A stretch of DNA of 64,000 nucleotides from Symsagittifera roscoffensis (GCF_963678635.1 NC_087066.1:51602312-51666311); one strand, 5' to 3'. Positions 37,557-49,465 are shown, counted from the stretch's first letter. Made by a program: numbers and translations. Notes: generated by a model not told the origin, from the letters alone.

Positions 37557-40555
37557 AAAAATTTGAAACCGCTTAATGATAGCTTCATGAGAGTAGCAAA
37601 AATTTTGCTGAAAATCGAAGTAAATGTCCAAAATGGATATTCAGAAAAGGCGCCTTAGAAAGAGAAAACCTGAATTTAAGATTAATTTTGTCCTCTAGTG
37701 TTTTTGCAAATTTAAACTTGAATCTACTCAAACGAAAAAGCCTAAATATTATTAAACAGCTTTGAAAGCAAATCAATGCCCCGTATAAAATGTACCATCA
37801 ATGATTTTTTTATCTATCAAATAGTGCACACAATTTTCCTCAGTGTGACAAAACTATGTATTAGTAGAACGAAGCAACTTCGAAAAATTCACTTGATCAT
37901 ACAATCAATTAAAGTCTACCACGAGTAAAAACTTGTACAGCTGTACTTAACAGAAGATGGCGAGCACGGCTTAACCTTGCTTTCTCACTGTCTGGCGCAT
38001 TTTGAAAAAGCATCAAGCTGCTGAAGCATAGTTTTCAATGCGCTAGCGCGACATAAAATTGATAAGTTTGCTACATCTTGCACCGACAACTTCAGTGAGC
38101 AAATCGGTACATGCAATGTAAAGATATGAACACATTTTAAGATGGAATATAAGCTGTTGCATATCTGATATGGAAAAAACGATCAAAAAATTGAGTAACA
38201 CAAACATATTTGGATTTTTACCACGTAATTTTTACTCTTTTATTCGGTTTGTTTAATGTTTAAGTACAACAAACTTGCGAGGCTGCACTTAACTAACACA
38301 ATCTAGAAAAGGGGCAAAAAGTAGCCCTATAACGCACGAAAGTTGATAAAAAAGACAGGTAAAATCAATGAACATTTTGCCGAATCAAACTCCCAAGTTT
38401 GAGATAGAAAACCAAACGTCGTAGCACTTGTACCATGGACGCATAACAGTTTTCAAATAATCCGGGGCCCAGATAAATCTGGAGGTACTGGATTACCATT
38501 TTTTAAAAATGTACGGATGCGACAGGTATTGCGTAATTTATACAAAGTGTTATAATGTGTACAGCTGGACTTTTACCTAGTCGATAGCTGAATCTTTACA
38601 AAGAGACGGAGAACACACTTTCCCAGGGAAAGTTAAACCATCCCCGTGCGATTTTCTTCAGAATTGGCACAGTTGCTTTTGGCGAGTGAACAAAATCCAA
38701 AATGCGTTACAAGAACAATCTTTTTTTAATCGACGGTGGAATTTCAAGCAAAACTCGTTTAACTAACATGCACAAAGAATCTTTAACCTTGTTTGTCTGA
38801 TAGGACTCGTTATCTCAGATTTGGCAGCGTAGTGTTCGAGAAAATTAAAAGTTCAAAACGAACAAATTTTCCAAAACGGGATTTGCTAAGTCCGACATAG
38901 TTGTTTTAAAATTTAGTCGTAGCCGTTATGCACAGCAATTTTCTAGCGCATCTTCGTCTAATCGAATCTTTAATTTTAGACGTTAGGTGGTTTACACGGC
39001 TCCAACTTGCTTTTTTATTGTCTGGTGAGTTCATTTTTAACTATTGTGTAGCAATAACTTTTCTTATAGTTAGATTTTAATCAGGACTTAGAAAATAGGA
39101 CAAAATTTACTGTAAGTGGAAACAAATGCGGCGCATTTTCGCTTGCATCGCTCTAATAAAAGCTGATACCTTGAAGTAAAGAAAACTTCGGATTCACAGG
39201 TTGCTCAGAGACAACTTTCATTTGGGTAAAAACTTAGGATGAACACTCACAACTCGAAAAAAAAGAAAAAAAAACGGAAAAAAATTAGTCCTGCCAAAAT
39301 TTTCGTATGTATCGTAGAAAAATTTTTCAGACCAACATGTCAAGAAAATTGGTTGAATATCAAAAAAGCGCCCAAAAAAACTCACACAGCAGAAACAAAG
39401 CCGACAATCTTTGAGCAGACACCCGTTGAGTAGAAAAACTTGATTTGATGAAAAAGTTCCAGTATTATCTTGAAAGAAACATGCAAACAATGCCTACAGC
39501 CTTTGATCAAACAAGAAGATTTTATACTTGCTGCAAAAAAAAACGAACTCGGGCTGGGGTTCAAACCCCAGATCTTAGGGTGTAAAAGAGACCACGTTAC
39601 TTCTAGACCACGTGGAAACGAACCTGAAAGATTTTAAAGTTCATAACAAAGCAAACAAGAAAAGAAAAAAAAATGCAAGAAGTGTTATTTACGAAAAAAA
39701 GAAGTCTAGCTTCCGATTACAAGACACTTTAAAAATTCATCAGCAATGGGTTTTTTTCTTGTTAAATTCAAGAAAATTTAGAGTCTTAAAAAATTACAAT
39801 TTGGCGGTATTCTTCAATTGTTGTTCTCTCTGCGTATAGAAAATATTTTACAAAGTATTAATTCTCAGCTGATTTCTGTAGAAGAAAAAGGTAACAGTAA
39901 TATTTCGCTCTACAATATAATTTGCTACGACAAATTAATAAGAAACTTTGTGCATGATCTCTGTGCATTGCTACAAAATCAATTTATACGAAAATGCAAG
40001 TACCCAACCACTATCCATTTTTCAACTCCTAATTGAGAAAAACTGTTTTTAATTTACAACATTCAAAATTATAGAAGCTAATTTTTAAAGGAAAGAGAAA
40101 CTAGCAAAAAAACAGCAGCAACCCGTGGAATGGAAAATTTAAATGCACTCAACCAAATTAAAACAATTTTAATTATTTTGTACATTTCGAACCTTTGAAT
40201 TAAAAAAAAAAATTTTTTTTTAGAAAATACAGAAAAAAGGCGAGAACTGAATCATACGTCGTCTTTTGATGAGCTGATAAACCTTCCAATTTTAGATTTG
40301 AAACAAATCGGACGGTAGACCTTTTTAACACTATTTTCACTTCTACTGTTGGAGACATTAATTTTCTTTCCTTTGGCAAATGAACTTGGACTGAACTTGA
40401 ACAAATTCACTCAGAGAAGAAGCGGAGCTTCGCATCCTTTGAAATGCAGCGCAATCATAAAATTGAAAAAAAATTTGAAAAAAAACTAGGTGAACCAAAA
40501 TTGTTTAAAACTCGATAAAGGACCCTTAGGGTCCAGCTAACGCTGGATGTACATG
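37557..40555. other. Non-coding AT-rich DNA
   Basis: No gene supported. A single-ended MITE-like phrase (AATCCGGGGCCCAGATAAAT) lies near 38,458. Short frames at 39,218-39,564 are composition artefacts in A/T runs. Confidence 0.4.
39530..39620 (-). repeat. tRNA-derived SINE-like fragment (minus)
   Basis: On the minus strand: GTGGTCTAGAAGTAACGTGG (A-box region), TTTTACACCCTAAGATC, then GGGGTTTGAACCCCAGCCC, a perfect T-arm-like hairpin. It resembles the 27.5-kb copy. The anticodon stem has a mismatch and the acceptor stem is absent, so it is not a functional tRNA gene. Confidence 0.5.
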
Positions 40556-40559
40556 TTTG

Positions 40560-41390
40560 ATGTTTTTTGAATTTGTCATACTGATGCGGTACGAAATGCT
40601 TATATTCAAAAATTGGACTTCGTCCAAAATCTTAGTTTCCTCTTCTGCAGAAAAATTTGCGCCACCGGTTCTTTCGATTGAACTTGCCATCTCAGATTTG
40701 ATAGTACTTTTTAGGAAAATTCAAAAAGTTCCTAAAAAACGGCCTGAGTTCAAAAATGTGACTTTCCGAAACTTGAATGTCCAATTCGAAGTTCATGGCC
40801 GGTAAAGTAGAGAAGATTCTCATAATTGGGTTTTTCGATTCAATACTTAACCTGAAAATTGGCACTAGCTTTCGAATTGAGTCACAAACTTCCAAAAAGT
40901 GTCAGAAATTCAAAACTTTCACTTGTTTGAAAGCCAGAAATTATTTCACAAAAAACTGGGCGTATCAATTTACAAAGCTAAGCTTCCACAACCTGTTGTG
41001 CAGATTAAGCCTTTGATATCAGATTTGACAGGATAGCTATCGAGGAAAGTCCAAAAAATGGTGAATAAATCAGATAGTTCACATTTTCGAGAATCATAGC
41101 TTTGTTTAATAAAAAAAATACGTGAAGCCACTTATGCAGAAGAGCTTAGCCCAATCTGTAATTTTGATTGAGCTCAAAAACCAGGTTTGGCTGGGTAGTT
41201 CTCGACAACAGTCGAAAAATTTCAAAAAATAGTCAAAAAATCAAAAACTGACTTTACCGAGGGCAATAAACTTATGTGTAAAAAACACTTAGAGTAGCCG
41301 CTAAGACCGGGGATCTTCTCACTGACTGTTATCATCTTTGAACCCACAGTATCAGAATTAAGAGGTTAGTTTTCGAGAAACGTCAAAAAG
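40560..41390. repeat. Degenerate tandem repeats, period about 180-200 bp
   Basis: Recurring order: a TCAGATTTG..GG.TAG phrase, then TTCTCGA..AAA.TTCAAAAA..GTC, then GACTTTCCGA/GACTTTACCGA, then an ATAACTT..TG phrase. At least four units are readable, strongly diverged. They grade into the 896-bp duplication at 41,391. Confidence 0.5.
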
Positions 41391-42286
41391 ATTCACAAAA
41401 CGGTCAAGCGTCAAAAATTTGACTATTCCGAGGTCCATAACTTTGTGTTAAGCAAATTGGGCACAGCCACTTCAGCAGTGTGCTTTTCAAAATCTTTCTA
41501 TTTATTGAAACCAAAAACTCAAATTGAAAAAATCAAAAACATGGGTCAAATTATCACCCCCTTCACTTTTCCGAAGGATGCAGCAGATGGTTAAAATAAT
41601 AAGAGACTCTGGGGGAATATGCAGGCATACTTAGAATAGGCGGCCTTTCATTTGATACCCGTTTCTTGAAAATCATCAAAAGTTTCTGAGGAAAACTAAA
41701 ACTTTTCCTATAAACTTGGATATATTTTTCCATAACGAAAAAAGAAATTTCAACAAACGGATTGGTAAACACACAATCAACTCATAAAAAATCCAAAAGG
41801 CAACTCATAACCAAATTCATAAAAACTATAAAAAACAATAAAAAAAACTGACTTGTCCGAGTATAAAAAATTTTTCTTTAAAAAAAATTGTGAGGCTGTT
41901 AATGCAGGGAAGCATTTCACAGCCAGTTATCTCCATTGAGCCCTAAACTCAGGTTTGGGAGGTTAGTTTTTGAGAAAAACGAAAAACTTCAGTATTCCGA
42001 CCAAGGAATCATGAGTTACACAAGAGTAAGAGACCAAGGAAGTATGCAGTTACACAAGAGTGCAGGCGGCCTTTCTATGAAAAACTCTTTTTTTGAAAAT
42101 CTGTCAAATGCAAAAAGTGATAAAATTTTTCAAAGGGTCTCAAAAAATAACCAACCCAATACCAAATATTTCCAAAATACCTGTTGTTATCGATACGAAA
42201 AACTCTACGCAAAGATCCCAATCAGTACAGCCTAAATTCAAATTAGAAATTGAACAATTTTACGAAGCGGAACACGGTTGTAAAAG
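41391..42286. repeat. Tandem duplication, copy 1 (896 bp)
   Basis: Begins ATTCACAAAACGGTCAAGCG. Nearly identical to 42,287-43,127. It contains a direct repeat GAGACCAAGGAA..ATGCAGTTACACAAGAG and one extra segment of about 43 bases (about 42,067-42,110) missing from copy 2. No gene. Confidence 0.88.
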
Positions 42287-43127
42287 ATTCACAAAACGGT
42301 CAAGCGTCAAAAATTTGACTATTCCGAGGTCCATAACTTTGTGTTAAGCAAATTGGGCACAGCCACTTCAGCAGTGTGCTTTTCAAAATCTTTCTATTTA
42401 TTGAAACCAAAAACTCAAATTGAAAAAATCAAAAACATGGGTCAAATTATCACCCCCTTTACTTTTCCGAAGGATGCAGCAGATGGTTAAAGTACAAAGA
42501 GACTCTGGGGGAATATGCAGGCATACTTAGAATAGGCGGCCTTTCATTTGATACCCGTTTCTTGAAAATCATCAAAAGTTTCTGAGGAAAACTAAAACTT
42601 TTCCTATAAACTTGGATATATTTTTCCATAACGAAAAAAGAAATTTCAACAAACGGATTGGTAAACACACAATCAACTCATAAAAAATCCATAAGGCAAC
42701 TCATAACCAAATTCATAAAAACTATAAAAAAAAATAAAAAAACTGACTTGTCCGAGTATAAAAAATTTTTCTTTAAAAAAAAATTGTGAGGCTGTTAATG
42801 CAGGGAAGCATTTCACAGCCAGTTATCTCCATTGAGCCCTAAACTCAGGTTTGGGAGGTTAGTTTTTGAGAAAAATGAAAAACTTCAGTATTCCGACCAA
42901 GGAATCATGAGTTACACAAGAGTAAGAGACCAAGGAAGTATGCAGTTACACAAGAGTGCAGGCAAAAAGTGATAAAATTTTTCAAAGGGTCTCAAAAAAT
43001 AACCAACCCAATACCAAATATTTCCAAAATACCTGTTGTTATTGATACGAAAAACTCTACGCAAAGATCTCAATCAGTACAGCCTAAATTCAAATTAGAA
43101 ATTGAACAATTTTACGAAGCGGAACAC
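42287..43127. repeat. Tandem duplication, copy 2 (about 840 bp)
   Basis: Same as copy 1 with few substitutions, so the duplication is recent. It ends at CGGAACACGGT. The sequence that follows (CGACAGTCTTTGAGCAGACA) resembles 39,402-39,421 (CCGACAATCTTTGAGCAGAC). Confidence 0.88.
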
Positions 43128-43689
43128 GGTCGACAGTCTTTGAGCAGACATCAGTTGTGCCGAAAAAAAACTAATTTTTGTATAAAACTTTAAAAAGTTT
43201 CATAACCCTCATGAAACTACCCTGTAATAACACCACCTATCCCGTAGTTAATAGTAACTTAGTACCCAACCAGCTATTACCAACTCATTTTTGTTAAACT
43301 AGTTGTTAACCTGAAAAAATTATACATTCCGGTTTGAAAAAAGATTAAAATTGAACCCCTTCCAGATTTTTTTTTGATATATGCCTTTTGATTCCTTCCT
43401 TCTTGGTTACTTATGAGTCTAAGAAAAATACAGTCTTAAAAAATTATAAACTCGCGGTAGCCCATAAATTTTTGGTTTCAGTCATGAATCAAAAATTGAT
43501 GCAGACTTTTTTTATCATCGATGTTCTTTCTACGTTTTGAAGAGTTCTTTTAACAATTTCAATTTCTCAGCCGAACTCAGTTTTGGCAAGTTTCAGTTTT
43601 CGTTCAAAATTAAAATTTCTTTCGAAAAAAGCTAGAAATTGATCTACAGCTAAGCTTTTTGTGCAGAATCATTGTGCATTGTTGACAAA

Positions 43690-44030
43690 CTGACGAAAAA
43701 GAAGATCTGAACACATTCCAGAATAAGAACATAACATCAAAAGAATGGGAGGCACTTTCTAATCAGGTCTTGACCAGAGGGGTGCAAAAAGAAGCGGAAA
43801 AATTACTAACTCAACAAGCAGGACCAGCTGATACTTTTCCCCCACCAGGGTTTTCTGACGAGTCGGATAAAGAAGAGGAGGAAACGACAGTTAGAAGGAG
43901 TAATAGACAAACGGCTTCTCGATGGTTTGGTCCCTGCTCGGGGGGAAAAGCGCAGACCTGTGGATTTTCGCAGATCACAAAACTCAAACCTGGGGGGGGG
44001 AAGAGGAGCCCGACAGTGTGTTTAGCCTAG
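43690..44030 (+). CDS. Upstream ORF of overlapping pair, retroelement-like tail motif
   Basis: Open frame (about 113 codons, no clear ATG) with charged residues. The end of its solid part, EETTVRRSNRQTASRWFG, is like the Arg-Arg-Ser-x-Arg tail often seen at the end of LTR-retrotransposon integrase/pol polyproteins. At 43992-44000 it reads through a run of nine G, and it stops at TAG 44030 inside a hairpin loop. The base composition is richer in G+C than the surroundings, suggesting inserted DNA. A -1 shift on the G-run would carry translation into the next ORF. No RT or RNase H is nearby. Confidence 0.4.
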
Positions 44031-44488
44031 GCCACACTGTCGGGCGATACTTCACCCGTCAACAACTCACCCACGGAGTAGCCGACCATGGGGGGAAATT
44101 AGAGGCAATCAACATCCCAGCAAATTTCTTTTGGAAACTGGGAATCAAGGCCCCCTCACGGGGCGTAAATGACAAAAGAAGAAGAAATAGACAAACGAAG
44201 AACCAGGGGCCAAAGAGATATGGTAGCCCAGTATCCCATTCGGTCAAACTTATTAGTTGTGAGGACGATGTCACGGAGATAAATTTGGCAGCACTAGAGG
44301 CCTACAGAACGAGATTAGCGAACTTAAATCTCAACAACAAAAAAAAAACGCCGGAAAACAACACGTTCAACCTATTAGAGAGACACCTATTCAAACGGAA
44401 ATTTGGGGCTACATCGTTGGACGATTCTGGGTCGTGGAACGCTGCGAGAAACAAAGCGGAAGTAAAGAAAAATAACAAAGGAAACTGA
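43922..44488 (+). CDS. Downstream ORF of overlapping pair, unknown
   Basis: 188-codon frame in the -1 frame relative to the upstream ORF. The part after the overlap is basic (VNDKRRRNRQTKNQ) and ends with ATSLDDSGSWNAARNK and Lys-rich sequence. No domain recognised. Its first ATG at 43,922 lies within the upstream ORF, so it is more likely reached by a frameshift, or the two ORFs are one gene broken by an indel in the G-run. Confidence 0.4.
   Translation: MVWSLLGGKSADLWIFADHKTQTWGGEEEPDSVFSLGHTVGRYFTRQQLTHGVADHGGKLEAINIPANFFWKLGIKAPSRGVNDKRRRNRQTKNQGPKRYGSPVSHSVKLISCEDDVTEINLAALEAYRTRLANLNLNNKKKTPENNTFNLLERHLFKRKFGATSLDDSGSWNAARNKAEVKKNNKGN
44009..44044 (+). promoter_or_regulatory. Perfect 12-bp hairpin 8 bases after a G9 run
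   Basis: CCCGACAGTGTG (44009-44020) pairs with CACACTGTCGGG (44033-44044), leaving a 12-base loop. It lies eight bases downstream of G9 (43992-44000) where two ORFs overlap in the -1 register. This is the layout of a programmed -1 frameshift site. Confidence 0.55.
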
Positions 44489-46820
44489 ATCAAACACTAA
44501 ACAACTTAGTAAACTGAGATACAAACTCATATATATTGATTATAAAATTTTATAAGGTATTATATAAAAATTTGTTGTCCTCAGGGGAATGTGGTACGGT
44601 GTAGTACTGTTGCCACAGTAACCTTGGCCAATAAGTGGTATTAATATTCTGTTATGTATTGTTAGTATTATTCAAGGCCATTCATGGTGGCCGAACGCAA
44701 CAGTCATTTGGACGTTTGCAATCTGAAGAGAGATATGAAAAGATAAACATGATCTCTAAACAAAAACAAAGTTTCAACAAGAGTTAAATTACAATTTATT
44801 ACTCTTCTGTTTTATTACAAACTAACACCCCTAGCATAGGAATATCACAGTACGAATACAATTTTTTCAAGGCATTTCCTATCGGGTTGATTGAAAATAA
44901 CCAACCAGAAAAATTTTTGGTTACCGTAAGAATTTTGAATCACAGCGATAAAAAGTTAAACACAGAGGTGAAGCTGCACTTCACACAAGAGCAAAAACCG
45001 GCAAAAATGCTCTAAAAGGGTCAATAAGGAAAGGACATTTAAAAAAATCTGCTGTGGCGGAAACGAACCACCGACCTGGAGATCAAACGTCCTTTGTGCA
45101 AAATAAATGTAAACTCTGGAATAATGTCCGCTTTTCACAGCGATCGGCGCTTCAGATTAGGAAAGTAACTTATCTCTTTCTAAACTATGAAAAACGAAAT
45201 TCATCATCTCAATTCATACATTTCAAATCATCTCTTCAATTATCGCCATAAAAAGTTGTAATTAAATCATAGCCAGTGAGGATACACGTGAAAGAATTCT
45301 TATGTGGTTCTACTTGGTTGGGTACTCTCAGCACCGTTGATCATTCTGTATTTATATAATTCCTTATATAATGGTAAAGCAGTCAGTCTGCTAGCTGCAC
45401 TTACTAGTGCTCTGCAGCGAAAGTTTCTCAATTTCTTTTCATCCATTTGCTGCTGTCTAGTTTTCAGATGAACTCGGTTCAAAGTTCCAAGTGCCGCCTT
45501 CAATTATACGTCACCTCCCAGCTTGAATCCGATGATCAGTTGAAAAGTTATTAGCTTGAATTTTGACTACTTCAAATGAAAGTATACACACAAAATTAAT
45601 CAATTATCCTCATTGCGCCGGTTGACCGAGATTCAATAAGATTCAATGACAGCAATTTTAGAGTTTCTTGCTATTTTATAAATCAAAATTAGTTCGTCCT
45701 CCTCACTCCCGGGTTGAGTTCATAGTAATAATTACCGATGAATAATTGCTCACTAACAGTCTAAATAAGATTTTCATAGATTATTCCGTGCTATTTCGTA
45801 GTTCAAATAATTAGCGATTAATGATCGAAAAGCATTGAAAAATTAGCGATGATTTAGTTATGGAATATTGCTCTTTTTTTGCTAAAATATAGAACAAGCA
45901 GGTAAACATAACCTTTAATAATAACCCTGTCTAACTTTTTATTGCAATTTCCATTTAAGACAAAAAGACAATATTCCGGTGAGAATCAATGTTTGAATGT
46001 TTTGATGTTCATATAGATAACGAAGTACTAAAAAGCAAATGTTTAAATCGGGGAATAAAATACCAATCACAATAAAAAGGCGAAAAAAACCACGACGCTC
46101 GTACACCACGTAGTCTGTTGGTTTCTTTTGAGAAAAAAACATTATTTGGAAATGCATATTTGTCTCTTCAATTTTTGCCGCTTTTAGTGATCGCTAATAT
46201 TTTGTTTTGGTTTTAATTATTTTTTTTAAAAGCAGGAATGATCTAACATTAGTCATTAGTTAAAAATTCACCGCTAATTATTTACTAATTCAACTTTAGG
46301 TTATTAATACAAATTGATTGCCATTTTAAAATTTGCGTGTGAGTTTATCTTGACGTCAGTCTTTGATCAGGTTTGCTCAAAGATATAATTTTAAATTGTA
46401 TATGAACAGGGCTCAAACACTTAGAGGTCGTGGTAATTTTCATCTGTAAAAAATCTTGTAGAAATATCCTGTAAAAAATCGTATATAGTAAAGAAACTCA
46501 TTGTGTCAGATAGACCACATAAAACTAAAACAAGAAATATATTACTATACTGATATAGTTACTCGGCGCTATATTTATATCTACATATTTAACCAATTGG
46601 TATATTTATATAATCTATAGAGATCTGTTCTAATACGATACTATGTAAAACTAAAACTCATTATGACTAGTTTCTATGAGTTCTGATTCTCACATGCTTC
46701 GAGGTCAGTCCAAAACCGAAAACAGATTCTCAATTAACAATCTGAATTTAAGTTAACCATTCAATCTTATTTCGGACATCATTCAGAATCTCAAGTCATC
46801 TAACACTTTTCTGCGTATAA
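44489..46820. other. Mostly non-coding
   Basis: Includes a minus-strand B-box-like phrase near 45,050-45,085 (GGTCGGTGGTTCGTTTCC) and one weak coding candidate at 45,300-45,503. Nothing else is supported. Confidence 0.4.
45300..45503 (-). CDS. Possible short exon, unknown
   Basis: 67 codons with protein-like composition (KKLRNFRCRALVSAASRL, then ALPLYKELYKYRM) ending at TAA 45,302-45,300. A TAA lies just upstream and there is no ATG before residue 20, so it would have to be a terminal exon; no convincing acceptor is visible. It could also be a retroelement fragment. Confidence 0.22.
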   Translation of the reverse strand: MKAALGTLNRVHLKTRQQQMDEKKLRNFRCRALVSAASRLTALPLYKELYKYRMINGAESTQPSRTT

Positions 46821-46821
46821 C

Positions 46822-47335
46822 ATGGCGCAGCCAGCAGTTACGAAAAACCCATTAGGAATTTCGCCATTCTGGCAGAAAGCCTCGGCGGACCCACCAATAG
46901 TGGGAAAAATGTAATCAACAGTTATTTCTATGAATCATTGCCCTAGATGGTATAGACTTATCAAAACTACTCCAAAATCGTCCTGCAATCAGACGACCTC
47001 AAGAACCGGGATACGAACTTCCCATTGATGGGGAAACTAATGTTCAGATTCGTGACCGCAATCTTCGTAACCAAGAAAAAAGGTGACATGGTAAAACCAA
47101 TGTGCACACTTAGATAACTTAGGCCCCACGGTGGACGGCGTCCCATGGGACGAAGCGGATATCAAATGTAGAAGTTACATTTACCTATGTCTGGGAGCTG
47201 AAGGCCAACGAAGAGTATCACAATATTACCCAGATCTTAGGATTCAAGAGGTTACCACGTCTATTTGTAAAAGAACGAAATGTCACCTTCGATAGATATG
47301 ACGCGTTTACTCGAAAACAAGGGAAAACAGAATAC
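46822..47335 (+). pseudogene. Decayed LTR-retrotransposon gag fragment
   Basis: Pieces of a gag are readable in changing frames. It opens at ATG 46,822 with NPLGISPFWQKASADPP and a stop follows after the next few codons. Further on, CLGAEGQRRVSQ (about 47,190) and VKERNVTFDRYDAFTRKQG (about 47,270-47,330) match, in order, conserved blocks of a Ty3/gypsy-type gag common in invertebrates. Multiple stops and frameshifts. No LTRs or pol recognised around it. It abuts the duplicated ORF block at 47,367. Confidence 0.6.
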
Positions 47336-47366
47336 CAGAAAATACCAGAAAGCCAGAGGCAAGAAA

Positions 47367-47970
47367 GCCTCAAAATACCAGAACACAGATGCTTCCTGAG
47401 AACTACCCATTCAACGACATGGAAACAGGACTTCGGATGCTGGTTGAGATGAACCCCGAAACGCCCCAAATTACCACAACACAGATGCTTACTGAGAACT
47501 CCCAATTCAAAGATTTGGAAGATCGAAAACTACGTAAACCGAAACATCGAGGAATTATGCATCCGATGCAGAGACAATCACAGGACAAGAAAATCAGAGT
47601 AGCGAAAAATGAAGCTTTGCAAAAACAGACCTCTAACAGATACATTTAAACTGTTTAACTTGAATGATAGTGTTAAGATTTTCCAGTGTTCTAAGTTTAA
47701 AAAATGATTTCATTGTTTTGCTAATTTTTTTTGTGTCTCCTAGAAAGCAATTTAAATGTTTCTAGTCGACTTTTCGCAGCATAAATAACCCGATATGATA
47801 CGGCTCATTAGACAAAAAAAGTTAGCAGTAAATAGTTTATACGTAATGAGGGGTGGATATCTTTATACCGAGGGGAAAACAATTGTATCAGATATTGTTT
47901 TCACTTGAACTATTTATCGAGCTAATTAATCAGTATCACTGGTCCATTTTGCTTTATTTAAAAATTACGG
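47367..47970. repeat. Duplicated block, copy 1 (truncated at 5' side)
   Basis: Nearly identical to about 48,323-48,928, from AAATACCAGAACACAGATGC through the ORF and about 330 bases of 3' flank to ATTTTGCTTTATTTAAAAAT. It starts inside the gene, so its ORF (47389-47649) lacks the N-terminal part. Its stop is changed (TAC for TAA), adding two codons. Confidence 0.88.
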
Positions 47971-48157
47971 AGTATAAAAATATAAATTAGCCAATAGAGG
48001 GAGTTCTTGTTTCTTCCTTTCCTAAATTTGGAATCAAATTCATTTTCTCATTTTCTGTCATAATTCCAGTTTCGTCAGCTGCATTTAAATTAGCTTAACA
48101 AACAGCTTCAAAAAATTTCAACTTCTTTTGAACTTTTCATTCAAAAGCATTCTAATC

Positions 48158-48598
48158 ATGCTGGCAGCTGAGATAGCTCTCGGGAAAAGAGAATTCGTCT
48201 ACATAAATCAGATTGATATGGAAACCCAATACGTAGACTCCACAACACTTAAAGACGCGATGCTTCCTCAGAACTCTCCATTCAACGACTTGGAAGGTCT
48301 GGTTGCGATACAGCCCGAAACGCCTCAAAATACCAGAACACAGATGCTTCCTGAGAACTACCCATTCAACGACATGGAAACAGGACTTCGGATGCTGGTT
48401 GAGATGAACCCCGAAACGCCCCAAATTACCACAACACAGATGCTTACTGAGAACTCCCAATTCAAAGATTTGGAAGATCGAAAACTACGTAAACCGAAAC
48501 CTCGAGGAATTATGCATCCGATGCAGAGACAATCACAGGACAAGAAAATCAGAGTAGCGAAAAATGAAGCTTTGCAAAAACAGACCTCTAACAGATAA
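48158..48598 (+). CDS. 146-aa protein with internal MLPxN-PFND repeats, unknown
   Basis: ATG at 48,158. After about 30 residues come three imperfect units beginning MLPQNSPFNDLE, MLPENYPFNDME and MLTENSQFKDLE; the first two are joined by ETPQ-type linkers (PETPQNTRTQ, PETPQITTTQ). The C-terminus is basic (DKKIRVAKNEALQKQ). No Cys and no known domain; it looks intrinsically disordered with short linear motifs. It is intact and recently duplicated (5'-truncated copy at 47,389-47,649). A TTG-led extension upstream is open but has no ATG. Whether it is a host gene or a transposon passenger is unknown. Confidence 0.4.
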   Translation: MLAAEIALGKREFVYINQIDMETQYVDSTTLKDAMLPQNSPFNDLEGLVAIQPETPQNTRTQMLPENYPFNDMETGLRMLVEMNPETPQITTTQMLTENSQFKDLEDRKLRKPKPRGIMHPMQRQSQDKKIRVAKNEALQKQTSNR

Positions 48599-49069
48599 AT
48601 TTAAACTGTTTAACTTGAATGATAGTGTTAAGATTTTCCAGTGTTCTAAGTTTAAAAAATGATTTCATTGTTTTGCTAATTTTTTTTGTGTCTCCTAGAA
48701 AGCAATTTAAATGTTTCTAGTCGACTTTTCGCAGCATAAATAACCCGATATGATACGGCTCATTAGACAAAAAAAGTTAGCAGTAAATAGTTTATACGAA
48801 ATGAGGGGTGGATATCTTTATACCGAGGGGGAAAAATTGTATCAGATAATTGTTTTCACTTGAACTATTTATCGAGCTAATTAATCAGTATCACTAGTCC
48901 ATTTTGCTTTATTTAAAAATTACGGATATTTAAAAATGAACAGTTTTCGTAAAAAGATCTTGAATAAGCAAAACAAAACACCTATAAAAATTATTGATTG
49001 AAAACAGAATCTATAGATACGATTTTTAGGGCAAAGTTTACACCGAATGCAATCAAATATATAAGAAGT

Positions 49070-49465
49070 TTAAAAATTTAGAGGTAGCGTTTGAACTTCA
49101 TCTGCTAGCACTTCTCGTTTCGGGTAGAAAAACGAAAGAACGTTCTTCTTCAGTTCATAAATTACCACTTTTTCATTGTTTTGCACTCTGAATCCTCGGT
49201 TCGCAGTCTCAATTTCTGCTGGCTCAAGTAAGACACTTCGATATTTCTGCATCGGCGAGTGATTTAACAGGGCTGATTGGTTTATACCTTTCGAATTCAA
49301 CTTAAGTCCTTTAGTACTTTCATCCAGACAGCAGTACGTTTTTGAGCATAAGGCAATCATCTCCGATCATCGGAACTCTTCTTTAAAACGACCCGCAGTT
49401 CTCTGATCAAACTTGTTGTTTTTCACACAACTTTCGAGGGAAAAAATAGATCGAATTAGCAGTGA
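49070..49465 (-). pseudogene. Second Polinton polymerase B relic, C-terminal end
   Basis: The minus-strand frame 49360-49070 reads ALCSKTYCCLDESTKGLKL, then PMQKYRSVLLEPAEI, NRGFRVQNNEKV and a FFYPKRE...LPLNF ending. These correspond block by block to the end of the polymerase at 16,120-16,413 (LCSKTYCCYDNKSDKLKF, PMSKYRRVLDEA, NRGFRTINHM, PLNL) but with much lower identity, so it comes from another Polinton lineage. Upstream, homology goes on to about 49,465 through a TGA at 49369-49367 and further frame damage. Nothing else of that element is seen. Confidence 0.85.
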
